Shown: one piece after another, positions 51,839 to 60,271 of the stretch
How the letters are laid out: each line of letters starts with the position of its first letter
How positions within the stretch are numbered: position 1 is the stretch's first letter
Source of the DNA: Hyphomonas neptunium ATCC 15444
GTDB taxonomy: Bacteria > Pseudomonadota > Alphaproteobacteria > Caulobacterales > Hyphomonadaceae
Assembly (NCBI RefSeq): GCF_000013025.1
Contig: NC_008358.1
Coordinates: 1,240,001 to 1,304,000, forward strand
Direction: 5' to 3'
DNA: 64,000 nucleotides
Notes under the pieces: model-generated
The model's input: only the letters and a program-made list of their open reading frames with translations
The model's database searches: none
Told to the model about the DNA's origin: nothing
Position numbers and translations under genes: made by a program

Positions 51839-53713
51839 ATGAAGCTGCAGGATATGAATACGCCGCTGGTGCGCTTTGCGGTGCCGGCATTGATTGTCGT
51901 GGCGGTGACGGCCGGGATGGCGGTCTGGGGGCTGCAGCCGGCGTCAGGATGGACGGGTGAGGTGAGCGCGTGGCGGTCGCCCTTCGCGGTGCATCCGGGG
52001 CTGTGGGTGTCGCTGCTGGTCGGGTTTGGGGCGTGCCTGGTGTCGACCTGGGTGTGGGCGCTGAAGCCGGCGGACCCTGCGGCGATCCTGTTTGCGGTGA
52101 GCGGGCTGACGACGCTGATGTTCTCGGTGTCCTCAACCGTGTGGCTGTTTGCGATGGTGTTGCCCGACAGCGCCTACATGACGGCGGCGATCATCAACTG
52201 CATCGGCGCGTCGGGCTTTGGCATCGTGATGATGTGCCTGTTCCTGATCTATCCGGTGAAGCTGCCCTATTGGCGCTGGCTGATGGCGGCGACGGTGCTG
52301 GGGTTTGGGGCGGTGACGTATTGGGTGATGTTTGGTCCGTCGCCGGATTTCATGCTGGTGCATCCGATTACCTTCTGGGAGATGGTGGGCATCTTCGTGC
52401 TGGTGGGCTGGCAGATCTTTGCGACGCGAGGTGATCCGGCGCAGCGGTCGATTGCGTTGTGGCTGGGCGCGGCGGTGGTGCTGGGGGCGGGCGGGTTTAT
52501 CTCGACGGTGGCGTTTCCGCATACGTTCGGGTTTCTGCCGCTGCTGAACGAGAACATCGCGTTCGGATTTTTCCTGCTGATCTATGCGGCGCTGACCGTT
52601 GGGCTGATGCGCTTCCGCGTGTTCGGGCTGGGCGGCTGGGCGTTCCAGCTGATGTTCCACTTCCTGGCGGCGTTGGGCGTTCTGGCGCTGGATCTGGCGC
52701 TGATCGGGATGCTCTCATTTGAGCCGGGGGCGGCGTTCTCGGTGGCGCTGTTGCTGGCGGCGGCGGTGTATCTGCCGGTGCGCAGCCTGGCGTGGCGCAA
52801 GCTGTCGGGGCAGGCGCGGCCCGATGAGGCGGAGCTGTTCCGGTCGGTGATCGACATTGCTCTGCGCCCCAGCGGAGAGCAGCGGGCGGAGCGCTGGCGC
52901 AAGCTGATGCGGGATGTGTTCGGGCCGCTGGAGATCAAGGCCGTTGAGGCAGGCGGGGCAAAGGTGCGCGTGGAGGATGAGGGCACGTTGATGCTGTTGC
53001 CGGCGGCGGCAGATTCCCCGCCGCTGAGCCTGCGCTATCGCAATGGCGGGCGGGCGCTCTATTCGCCCAAGGATGTCGCGCTGGCGACGCAGATCGTGAA
53101 GCTGATGCGGTATGCGGAGGAAAACCGCAACGCCTATGACCGGGGCGTGTCAGAAGAACGCGCGCGGATTGCGCGGGACATTCACGACAATATCGGGGCG
53201 CAGCTGCTGCGCGCGCTGCACTCGCGCGAGAGCGGCCGGAAGGACGCGATGATCCGCGAGACGCTGACCGACATCCGCGATGTGATCAACAATGCGCAAG
53301 GCGCCGAGGCGCCGATGGAGGATGTGCTGGCGGACCTGCGGGCCGAGACGGCAGACCGGCTGGAGCCGCATGGCGTCATGCTGAGCTGGAATTTGCATGC
53401 GGCACCCGGCGCGTTGCTGTCCCGGCAGAAGGTGCATGCGCTGCGGGCGCTGATCCGGGAAGCGGTGAGCAACACGATCAAGCATGCAGAGGCGCGCTCG
53501 GTTGAGGTGACCATTCGTCTGGATGCGGACTGGCTCTCGCTGAAGGTGACCGATGATGGCAAGGGCATGCCGGCGCAGACGGCTTCGCTGGGCAATGGCC
53601 TGGGAAATATGAAGCTGCGCGTGGAGAGCTTCGGCGGCGATATTTCGCTGGAGGGCGGGGAGGGCACGTGCCTCGCCGCGCGTATTCCGGTGTTCGAGAT
53701 GGCGGCGGAGTAG
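51839..53713 (+). CDS. Membrane histidine kinase, DesK/NarX (HisKA_3) type
   Basis: A 624-residue sensor. About eight membrane helices occupy the first 330 residues, without an obvious periplasmic domain. A GAF-like linker is followed by the HisKA_3 phospho-acceptor in RIARDIHDNIGAQLLRAL, then an ATPase domain with EAVSNTIKHAE and DDGKGMP. AAGAGGG precedes the ATG at 51839; an earlier in-frame ATG (51821) is possible. The cognate regulator is the convergent NarL-type gene 5 nt downstream. The stimulus is probably sensed in the membrane. Confidence 0.88.
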   Translation: MKLQDMNTPLVRFAVPALIVVAVTAGMAVWGLQPASGWTGEVSAWRSPFAVHPGLWVSLLVGFGACLVSTWVWALKPADPAAILFAVSGLTTLMFSVSSTVWLFAMVLPDSAYMTAAIINCIGASGFGIVMMCLFLIYPVKLPYWRWLMAATVLGFGAVTYWVMFGPSPDFMLVHPITFWEMVGIFVLVGWQIFATRGDPAQRSIALWLGAAVVLGAGGFISTVAFPHTFGFLPLLNENIAFGFFLLIYAALTVGLMRFRVFGLGGWAFQLMFHFLAALGVLALDLALIGMLSFEPGAAFSVALLLAAAVYLPVRSLAWRKLSGQARPDEAELFRSVIDIALRPSGEQRAERWRKLMRDVFGPLEIKAVEAGGAKVRVEDEGTLMLLPAAADSPPLSLRYRNGGRALYSPKDVALATQIVKLMRYAEENRNAYDRGVSEERARIARDIHDNIGAQLLRALHSRESGRKDAMIRETLTDIRDVINNAQGAEAPMEDVLADLRAETADRLEPHGVMLSWNLHAAPGALLSRQKVHALRALIREAVSNTIKHAEARSVEVTIRLDADWLSLKVTDDGKGMPAQTASLGNGLGNMKLRVESFGGDISLEGGEGTCLAARIPVFEMAAE

Positions 53714-53718
53714 GCCGG

Positions 53719-54360
53719 TCAGGTCCGGTCGGTGGTCAGGCCCATCCGGGTGGCGTGCCAGGAGGCTTCGGCGCGGGAGGAAATGCCGAGTTTGCGGTAG
53801 ATACCCTTGATGTAGCTGGCGACGGTGTTTTCGCTGAGGTCCAGCGCGCGGGCGACTTCGCCATTGCGCATGCCCCGGCCGATGAGGGCAAGTACGTCAC
53901 GCTCGCGGGCCGTGAGATCATCATCGGGCGCGGCCGGGCCGGTGAGGCGGAAATGATCCATGATGCGCCGGGCGATGGACGGAGAGAGAGCGGGCACACC
54001 GTCCGCAATCTGACGGAGCTGGCGGATGAGGGTATCCTGGGGTTGATCCTTCAGGAGGTAGCCATTGGCGCCGGCTGACAGCGCGCCGACGATCCAGGCA
54101 TCATCGCCCATCACGGTTGTGATGACGCAGATCGTATCGGGGTTTTCCTGTTTCACCTTGCGCAGCACATCGAGGCCCGAGCCGTCCGGCAGGCCAAGGT
54201 CGAGCATCGCCAGGTCGAACTTTGCGCCTGTGGCTGCGGTAACGCCTCCGCGCACGCTGCCTTCCTCATGGATCAGGCAACCGGGAAATGCCTCGCGCGC
54301 GATCTCGCAAAGCCATGCGCGGGTTTCCGCAATGTCTTCCAGGATCAGGAGGCTCTTCAC
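53719..54360 (-). CDS. NarL/FixJ-family response regulator
   Basis: A 213-residue regulator with receiver domain (phospho-acceptor Asp54 in AMLDLGLPDGSG, Lys in LLKDQP) and C-terminal LuxR helix-turn-helix (LTARERDVLALIGRGMRNGE, LSENTVASYIKGIYRKLG). The start codon is GTG at 54360 with GGAAG about 9 nt upstream. It is convergent with the HisKA_3 kinase, 5 nt from its stop, an unusual arrangement for a two-component pair, which are normally co-directional. Confidence 0.9.
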   Translation of the reverse strand: MKSLLILEDIAETRAWLCEIAREAFPGCLIHEEGSVRGGVTAATGAKFDLAMLDLGLPDGSGLDVLRKVKQENPDTICVITTVMGDDAWIVGALSAGANGYLLKDQPQDTLIRQLRQIADGVPALSPSIARRIMDHFRLTGPAAPDDDLTARERDVLALIGRGMRNGEVARALDLSENTVASYIKGIYRKLGISSRAEASWHATRMGLTTDRT

Positions 54361-54530
54361 GGGTTCTTCACTTCCTAGCGGGGTACAAAGGCGCCTTCTG
54401 TTGAGGCGCGTTGGGGATAGAATGTCATACTACCTCCAATATGCCGTGTTGCCGACCCACCGGAACAGGGGGGAGGACTTCTGCCGCCGAACCGTGGCAT
54501 TTCCGGCATAGGACACCGGGGTTAGCCGAT

Positions 54531-55025
54531 ATGACCGACGCAAGAGAAAACAGCCGTCTGGGACATCTGTTCCGGCCGAGCCCCTTCAGCCGCGACCGGG
54601 CCTACTGGCTGGATGGGCATGTGCTGCGCTGGCGCAGCGGCGTTGAGAGCGGATGGCTGAGCCTGAGCGAGGTGACGCTTGTGCAGGTGACGCTGCCGCC
54701 GGCCGGGCATGGTACGGCGCGCTGCACTCTGCGGACGGCAGAATGCTGCGTGCATCGCTTTTCGGATGATTACTGGTTTGGCTGGAACCGCGTGGAGCGG
54801 CACCGCTGGGGCACGCGCGAGCACCGGCGCGCGACGTTTCTGGGCTTGGTGGCAGCGCTGGCACGGCGGGTGCGCAAGGCCAATCCGGCAGCAGCGCTGA
54901 CGTACGGGCCGGACAAGGGCCGCCCGTTTGAGCCCGAAGAACTGGATCAGACCCAGGGATTTCCGGCCCGGCGGGAACCTGTTCCCCCCGAACGGGGGGA
55001 AGACGGAAACCCTGGCGCAGCCTAG
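54531..55025 (+). CDS. Hypothetical protein, basic, possible PH-like fold
   Basis: A 164-residue protein of unknown family. The central part (DRAYWLDGHVLRWRSGVESG, WLSLSEVTLVQVTLPP) is beta-rich and resembles bacterial PH-type domains. A basic helical region follows (HRRATFLGLVAALARRVRKAN) and a charged, Pro-rich tail. There is no signal peptide. The start at 54531 gives MTDARENSRL with no strong ribosome site. The 224 nt after it show no supported gene. Confidence 0.6.
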   Translation: MTDARENSRLGHLFRPSPFSRDRAYWLDGHVLRWRSGVESGWLSLSEVTLVQVTLPPAGHGTARCTLRTAECCVHRFSDDYWFGWNRVERHRWGTREHRRATFLGLVAALARRVRKANPAAALTYGPDKGRPFEPEELDQTQGFPARREPVPPERGEDGNPGAA

Positions 55026-55249
55026 ACCTGCGCCGGGTTCACAGGTCCGGGGGGACGCACGTGGCCCAGGTTTACGCGATCTCAGATGACACTGACTTCT
55101 GCGGGGCTGACGGGGCGCCTTTGGCATTCCTGGCCCCGCAGATTTTTCACTCATGCAAGCAGGGACAAGGGCGCGTCAGTTCAGCGCGTGAAGGCTTTCG
55201 GGCGTGGCTGGGGTTTGACGTGCCCGCCGGGCTCTGAGAGACAGGCGCC

Positions 55250-55669
55250 ATGCAGGGCATGGGCTTTCTCTCGGGCGGATTGCGGGCATTGGCGGCGGCG
55301 CTGCTGGTGCTGGCGGTGGCTGTGCGGGTGGTGGTACCGGCGGGCTATATGGTGGGCGAGGATACGTCCGGGCAGATGCAGATTGAGCTGTGCACAGAGC
55401 ACGGCGTTGTGAGCCGGACGATTGATCTGGCGACCGGGGAGTATGTCGAGCCGGGCGGGGATGTCCCCGCTGAAGGCGACCAGAAAGCTGCGGACGGATG
55501 CGTTTTTGCAGCCGGAGTGCAGATTGCCGTGCCCCTGAACGACGCGCCGGATCTGGCGCAGTTGCGGGTGATCGGCGAGGCGGGGCTGCACCATCCTGTG
55601 GCGTTCGAGATTGCGCGCCGGCTGGCCGCGCCGCTGCTTTATCCGACGGGGCCGCCCGCTTCTCTCTGA
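55250..55669 (+). CDS. DUF2946-like secreted protein
   Basis: A 139-residue protein with an N-terminal hydrophobic segment (LRALAAALLVLAVAVRVVVPAGYM) and a single Cys-containing domain (IELCTEHGVVSRTIDL, DGCVFAAG). The LRALA...VPAGYM pattern is that of the DUF2946 family, often found beside metal or TonB-linked transport genes. It precedes a PepSY membrane protein by about 70 nt, a frequent pairing. The exact function is unknown. Confidence 0.7.
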   Translation: MQGMGFLSGGLRALAAALLVLAVAVRVVVPAGYMVGEDTSGQMQIELCTEHGVVSRTIDLATGEYVEPGGDVPAEGDQKAADGCVFAAGVQIAVPLNDAPDLAQLRVIGEAGLHHPVAFEIARRLAAPLLYPTGPPASL

Positions 55670-55739
55670 GACGTTCAGCGTTGCGGCGTGCCCCTTGGGC
55701 GCGGCCCGGATTCTGCCCTTCTTTCTCAGAGACAAGACC

Positions 55740-57101
55740 TTGAAAAACGACATCAAAATCAAGCGGCCCGCGAGCGCGCGCCAGTTGCACCGTCAGATCG
55801 GGTGGGTGGCCGCCTTTGTGGCTATGGCCTGGGCAATCACCGGTTTTCTACATCCTGTGATGAGCTGGACCGCGCCGCGCCCGGCCGTTCAGGCGCCGCC
55901 AAATCCGGGACAAATCGGGACACTTCCGGGCCATTCGCTGGCCACTATGCTGACAAAAGCAGGACAAACCGGGACACATCAGGTCAGGCTCGTGACATTT
56001 GGGAACCGCTCCTACTGGTTTTCCAGTTTTCCCGGCGAGCCCCGAAAAGGCGTGGTCGACGCTCTGACCGGCGTGGCGGCGCCCGAGGTAGAAAATGACC
56101 ACGCCATCGCCCTGGCCCGGCATTATGCGGCGCTGCCTGAGGCGGATATCCGGTCTGTGGAAATCGTCGACCGGTTCTCGACCGAGTATCCGGAAATCAA
56201 CCGGCTGTTGCCGGTGTGGCGGGTGGCGTTCGACACGCCGGAAGGGCTGGCAGTCTACGTGGATACCGGGGCTGACCGGCTGGCGGCGGTGACCGATGGG
56301 CGGCGGCGGGCGCTGCTGTTTGTGTTTCAGAATGTGCATACGCTGAAATTCCTGAGCTTTGCCGAGCCGCTGCGCGTGGCGGTTCTGGCGGGGCTGATCC
56401 TCAGCGTGATTGCGACGAGCCTGATCGGGGCAACACTGCTGTTGAAGGCGAAGGGGCGGGGCTTGCGCAAGGCGCACACGCTGGCGGCGTGGGTAGCGCT
56501 GCCCTTCATTCTGACGTTCACGCTGTCGGGGATGCTTCACCTGCTGGTGACGATGGGGCCGGGGAAAGTGCTGCCACCGCCGGGGGTGTTCAATGTGGCG
56601 GATCTGGATACGCCGAGGCCTGGCCCCGGATCGCTCTATGGGATGACGGCGACGGCGGGGCCGGATGGCAAACCCGTCTGGCGGATCGAGACGGCGGGCG
56701 GCATTGCGTATCAAGGGCAGGCGGCGGGTTATTCCGATGCCGACCGGGCACGGGCGATTGCTGGGGCAGCAGCCGATGCGGAGGTGTCTCTCGTGACCCG
56801 GTTTGGCCGCGAATACAGCTTTGCCAACAAGCGCCTGCCGGTGCTGAAAGTGGCGGGCGCGAACGGGCCGGTTTTCGTGGATGTGCGCGAGGGGCTGATT
56901 GCGGCGGCGCCGGAGAAGACCGCGCTGCAGGCCGCCGAAGGGTGGAGCTTTGATGTTCTGCACAAATGGGAACTGCTGCGGCCCATCGGGACGCGGAACC
57001 GGGACTATCTGCTTATGACTACGGTTGCGGTGATCTTCCTGACGGCGGCGCTGGGACTGGCGATCCAGCTGTGGCGGCGGCGGAAGCAGCCGGGCGGCTG
57101 A
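55740..57101 (+). CDS. PepSY-associated membrane protein
   Basis: A protein of about 453 residues with four predicted membrane helices: one near the N-terminus (IGWVAAFVAMAWAITGFLHP), a middle pair and one near the end (TTVAVIFLTAALGLAIQLW). PepSY-type extracytoplasmic domains lie between them. Such proteins are linked to iron or siderophore reduction at the inner membrane. The start is uncertain: a TTG at 55740 fits the spacing after the DUF2946 gene, but has only a weak site. Two decamer sub-arrays lie in the region encoding residues about 55-85. Confidence 0.78.
   Translation: MKNDIKIKRPASARQLHRQIGWVAAFVAMAWAITGFLHPVMSWTAPRPAVQAPPNPGQIGTLPGHSLATMLTKAGQTGTHQVRLVTFGNRSYWFSSFPGEPRKGVVDALTGVAAPEVENDHAIALARHYAALPEADIRSVEIVDRFSTEYPEINRLLPVWRVAFDTPEGLAVYVDTGADRLAAVTDGRRRALLFVFQNVHTLKFLSFAEPLRVAVLAGLILSVIATSLIGATLLLKAKGRGLRKAHTLAAWVALPFILTFTLSGMLHLLVTMGPGKVLPPPGVFNVADLDTPRPGPGSLYGMTATAGPDGKPVWRIETAGGIAYQGQAAGYSDADRARAIAGAAADAEVSLVTRFGREYSFANKRLPVLKVAGANGPVFVDVREGLIAAAPEKTALQAAEGWSFDVLHKWELLRPIGTRNRDYLLMTTVAVIFLTAALGLAIQLWRRRKQPGG
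55908..55976 (-). repeat. TGTCC decamer sub-arrays inside the PepSY gene, copy E
   Basis: GGACA on the + strand occurs at 55908, 55918, then TGACA at 55951 and GGACA at 55962 and 55972. Each sub-array has a 10-bp step, separated by about 29 nt. The encoded peptides (NPGQIGTLPG and KAGQTGTHQ) echo the GQT-T pattern encoded by copy D in phoD. Confidence 0.75.
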
Positions 57102-57226
57102 TTTCGCTTGCTTGCCTCAAGGTCAGCTAGGGCCGATTACGTATTCACCTGCCTTCCTCCCAGGGCAAAATTTGCAAGCAAGTTTGAGGGCTCCGCGACA
57201 CGTGGACGGAGCCGATGGAGGAATGC

Positions 57227-58729
57227 ATGGCGGATACCGCAGCGGTCAAAGAACGCAAACCCAAGGCAAAGATCGAGCATTTCGATGTGCTGATCGCCGG
57301 GGCGGGGATTTCCGGGGTTGGCGCGGCCTATCATATCAAGACGCAGACGCCGAAGAAGAAGTTCCTGGTGCTGGAAGCTTATGAGAGCTTTGGTGGCACC
57401 TGGTACATGCACCGCTATCCAGGCATCCGGTCTGACTCTGATCTTTACACGTTCGGTTACCGGTTCAAGCCATGGGTCGGCCCGCCGATTGCGAGCCGGG
57501 AAGAGATCCTGAAATATATGGGCGAAGTGATCGACGAAGCCGGTCTCGCCGAGCATATCCGCTATCGCCACAAGATCCGCTCGGCGAGCTGGTCGAGCGC
57601 GAAGAAGAAGTGGACCGTGAAGGCGGAAAACCTTGAGACCGGGGATGTGCTGACGTTCACGGCAAACTTCCTCTGGATGTGTCAGGGCTATTACAATCAT
57701 GCGCAGGGCTATACGCCCGAATGGGCCGGAATGGCTGATTTCAAAGGGCAGATCGTTCATCCGCAGACCTGGCCGGAAGACCTGGACCTGACAGGAAAGA
57801 AGGTGATCTGCATCGGCTCTGGCGCGACGGCGGCGACGGTTGTGCCGGCGATTGCGGGCAAGTGTGAGCATGTGACGCTGCTGCAACGCTCGCCGACCTA
57901 TTTCATCCCGGCACGGAATGAAAACGTTCTGGCCGATGAGCTGCGGATGCTGGGCGTGGATGATGCGTGGATTCACGAGATCGTGCGACGCAAGTATAAT
58001 CACGATCAGGCGGAGTTCACCCGGCGGTCTTTCGAGGAGTCTGACACTGTGCGCCAGGAGCTTCTGGACGGGGTGAAAGCGTGCCTGCCGGAAGATTTCG
58101 ACATGAGCCATTTCACGCCGAGCTATCGGCCATGGCGCCAGCGGATTGCGTTTGTTCCGGATGCGGACCTGTTTGAAGGCATTAAGGCCGGACAGGCGAG
58201 CGTGGTGACCGATCATATCGACCGGTTCACTGAGAAAGGCATCCTGCTGAAATCCGGCAACGAGCTGGAAGCCGATGTGATCATCACGGCGACGGGGTTT
58301 GATCTTTCCGTGCTGGGCGACATTCCTTTCGAGGTGGATGGTGAGCCGGTCGACTGGTCGAAGACCATCACCTATCGCGGAATGATGTTTACCGGCGTGC
58401 CGAACCTTGCCTGGGTGTTTGGCTATTTCCGGGCGAGCTGGACCCTGCGGGTGGACATGATGGGCGACCTGATCTGCCGTCTTCTCAAGCATATGGACGA
58501 GAAGAAGGTGAAGCAGGTGGAAGTGGCCCTGCGTCCGCAGGACCATAATATGGAAATCCTGCCCTGGATCGATGAGGCCAACTTCAATCCCGGCTATCTC
58601 GCCCGATCAATGCACCTGATGCCCAAGCGCGGCACCACGCGCGACTGGCAGCACACGCAGGACTATTGGCGCGAGAAAGACGAGTTCCCGCTGATCGACC
58701 TGGACGGAGAAGAATTCCGCTACAGCTGA
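57227..58729 (+). CDS. Flavin-binding monooxygenase, AlmA/EthA (Baeyer-Villiger) type
   Basis: A 500-residue FAD/NADPH enzyme. The N-terminal FAD Rossmann motif is GAGISGVGAAYH; the type I Baeyer-Villiger fingerprint FKGQIVHPQTWP is intact; a second dinucleotide motif is GSGATAATV. The FGGTWYMHRYPGIRSDSD block matches AlmA, linked to long-chain alkane oxidation, and EthA. The ATG at 57227 has GGAGGA 4-10 nt upstream; an ATG four codons earlier is also in frame. It stands alone, with MgtE 57 nt downstream. Substrate: probably a ketone or alkane-derived compound. Confidence 0.88.
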   Translation: MADTAAVKERKPKAKIEHFDVLIAGAGISGVGAAYHIKTQTPKKKFLVLEAYESFGGTWYMHRYPGIRSDSDLYTFGYRFKPWVGPPIASREEILKYMGEVIDEAGLAEHIRYRHKIRSASWSSAKKKWTVKAENLETGDVLTFTANFLWMCQGYYNHAQGYTPEWAGMADFKGQIVHPQTWPEDLDLTGKKVICIGSGATAATVVPAIAGKCEHVTLLQRSPTYFIPARNENVLADELRMLGVDDAWIHEIVRRKYNHDQAEFTRRSFEESDTVRQELLDGVKACLPEDFDMSHFTPSYRPWRQRIAFVPDADLFEGIKAGQASVVTDHIDRFTEKGILLKSGNELEADVIITATGFDLSVLGDIPFEVDGEPVDWSKTITYRGMMFTGVPNLAWVFGYFRASWTLRVDMMGDLICRLLKHMDEKKVKQVEVALRPQDHNMEILPWIDEANFNPGYLARSMHLMPKRGTTRDWQHTQDYWREKDEFPLIDLDGEEFRYS

Positions 58730-58786
58730 GACGGCCCGCGCGCCTGCTCTTGCCGGGGATCGACAACCCCGGCATGAGTGGCGCCA

Positions 58787-60163
58787 ATGACTGATACGAG
58801 CGCCCCTTCCCAGACAGAGTCTGACGGTCTCGACCCCGTCCTGCTCCAGGACCTCCTCGACGCTGTCGATGAGCGCGATACGCGCTGGCTGTCGCGCACG
58901 CTGAAGCGGATGCACCCGGCGGACGCGGCCGACGCGCTCGAAACGCTGCCCTATGATCTGTTTGAAGATGCGGTCGAGATACTCGGCGACGAGCTGCCGT
59001 CCGACATCCTGATCGAGCTGCGCGATGCCTATCGCGAAGGCGCGGTCGAGATGCTGACCGATGAGGCGGTGGCGCAGGCGCTCGACGAGCTGGATTCGGA
59101 CGACGCGACGACCATTCTGGAAGACCTTGAGGACGACCGCCGCGAGCGCATCCTGGAGGATCTGGCCCCCGTTGACCGGGCGGAGCTGGAGCGCAGCCTC
59201 GCCTATGAAGAGGATTCCGCCGGCCGTCTGATGCAGACCGAATTCGTGGCGGTGCCCGAATTCTGGACGGTCGGCGAGACGATCGACCATGCGCGCGGGC
59301 GCGGCGAGGAACTGCCCGAGACGTTTTACGAGATCTATGTGGTGGACCCGGCGCATCGCCTGCTGGGGATTGTGCAGCTCTCCGCGCTGATGCGTCAGCC
59401 GCGGGAGACCGCGCTGGAAGACATCATGGAAGACGCCATGACGACGCTGACGCCGGACCTGGATCAGGAAGAAGTGGCGTTCCGCTTCCAGAAATACTCG
59501 CTGGCGTCTGCGCCGGTGACCGACCATGCCGGGCGGCTGGTGGGGATGATTACGGTCGACGATATGGTCGACGTTATCCAGGAAGAGCATTCTGAAGACC
59601 TGCTGGCGCTGTCCAACGTGTCGTCGGCGGACGCCTCCGATACGGTGTTCGAGACGGTGAAAGCGCGGGTGCCGTGGCTGGGCGTGAACCTGCTGACGGC
59701 GTTTATCGCCTCGGGGATCATCGCAATGTTTGAAGGCGCCATCGAGCAGATCGTGGCGCTGGCCATTCTGATGCCGGTTGTGGCGGCGCTGGGCGGAAAC
59801 GCCGGCAGCCAGGGCCTGGCCGTGGCGGTGCGCGCGATTGCGACGCGGGAGCTGGACGGGACGGCGGCGCGGCGCGCGGTGTTGCGTGAGGCGCTGGCGG
59901 GGCTGATCAACGGGCTGATCATTGGCGTTGGTGTGGGCGTGGCCGCTCTGATCTGGTTCCAGGATGTGAAGCTGTCGCTGGTGATTTCAGCGGCGATGCT
60001 GGGCACGTTTATCTGGGCGGGGCTGTCGGGCATTCTGGTGCCATTGACGCTGAAACGCCTGGGCGCGGACCCGGCGGTGGCGTCGTCGGTTTTTGTGCTG
60101 ACGCTGACCGATGTGATGGCTTTCTTCAGCTTCCTGGGCCTTGCGAGCCTGGTCCTCCTATAA
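58787..60163 (+). CDS. mgtE: Magnesium transporter MgtE
   Basis: A 458-residue inner membrane Mg2+ channel. The acidic helical N-domain (LDELDSDDATTILEDLEDDRR) is followed by two CBS domains (about 145-265) and five membrane helices with the pore signature around PVVAALGGNAGSQGLAV. The ATG 58787 is preferred; a GTG three codons earlier is possible. The 57-nt upstream gap is too short for an M-box riboswitch. Confidence 0.94.
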   Translation: MTDTSAPSQTESDGLDPVLLQDLLDAVDERDTRWLSRTLKRMHPADAADALETLPYDLFEDAVEILGDELPSDILIELRDAYREGAVEMLTDEAVAQALDELDSDDATTILEDLEDDRRERILEDLAPVDRAELERSLAYEEDSAGRLMQTEFVAVPEFWTVGETIDHARGRGEELPETFYEIYVVDPAHRLLGIVQLSALMRQPRETALEDIMEDAMTTLTPDLDQEEVAFRFQKYSLASAPVTDHAGRLVGMITVDDMVDVIQEEHSEDLLALSNVSSADASDTVFETVKARVPWLGVNLLTAFIASGIIAMFEGAIEQIVALAILMPVVAALGGNAGSQGLAVAVRAIATRELDGTAARRAVLREALAGLINGLIIGVGVGVAALIWFQDVKLSLVISAAMLGTFIWAGLSGILVPLTLKRLGADPAVASSVFVLTLTDVMAFFSFLGLASLVLL

Positions 60164-60271
60164 ATTGGCCATAATATCGCCAATTCTCACCTTTCAGGGG
60201 AAAGGGCGCGCCTTTTGCAGGGCGTCCCTGTAGGCATTTTGCCTGTTGTACCAGAATGGGAGCAACGGACT

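Noticed and set aside
58730..58786. M-box magnesium riboswitch before mgtE
   Set aside because: The gap is only 57 nt and shows no conserved stem elements.
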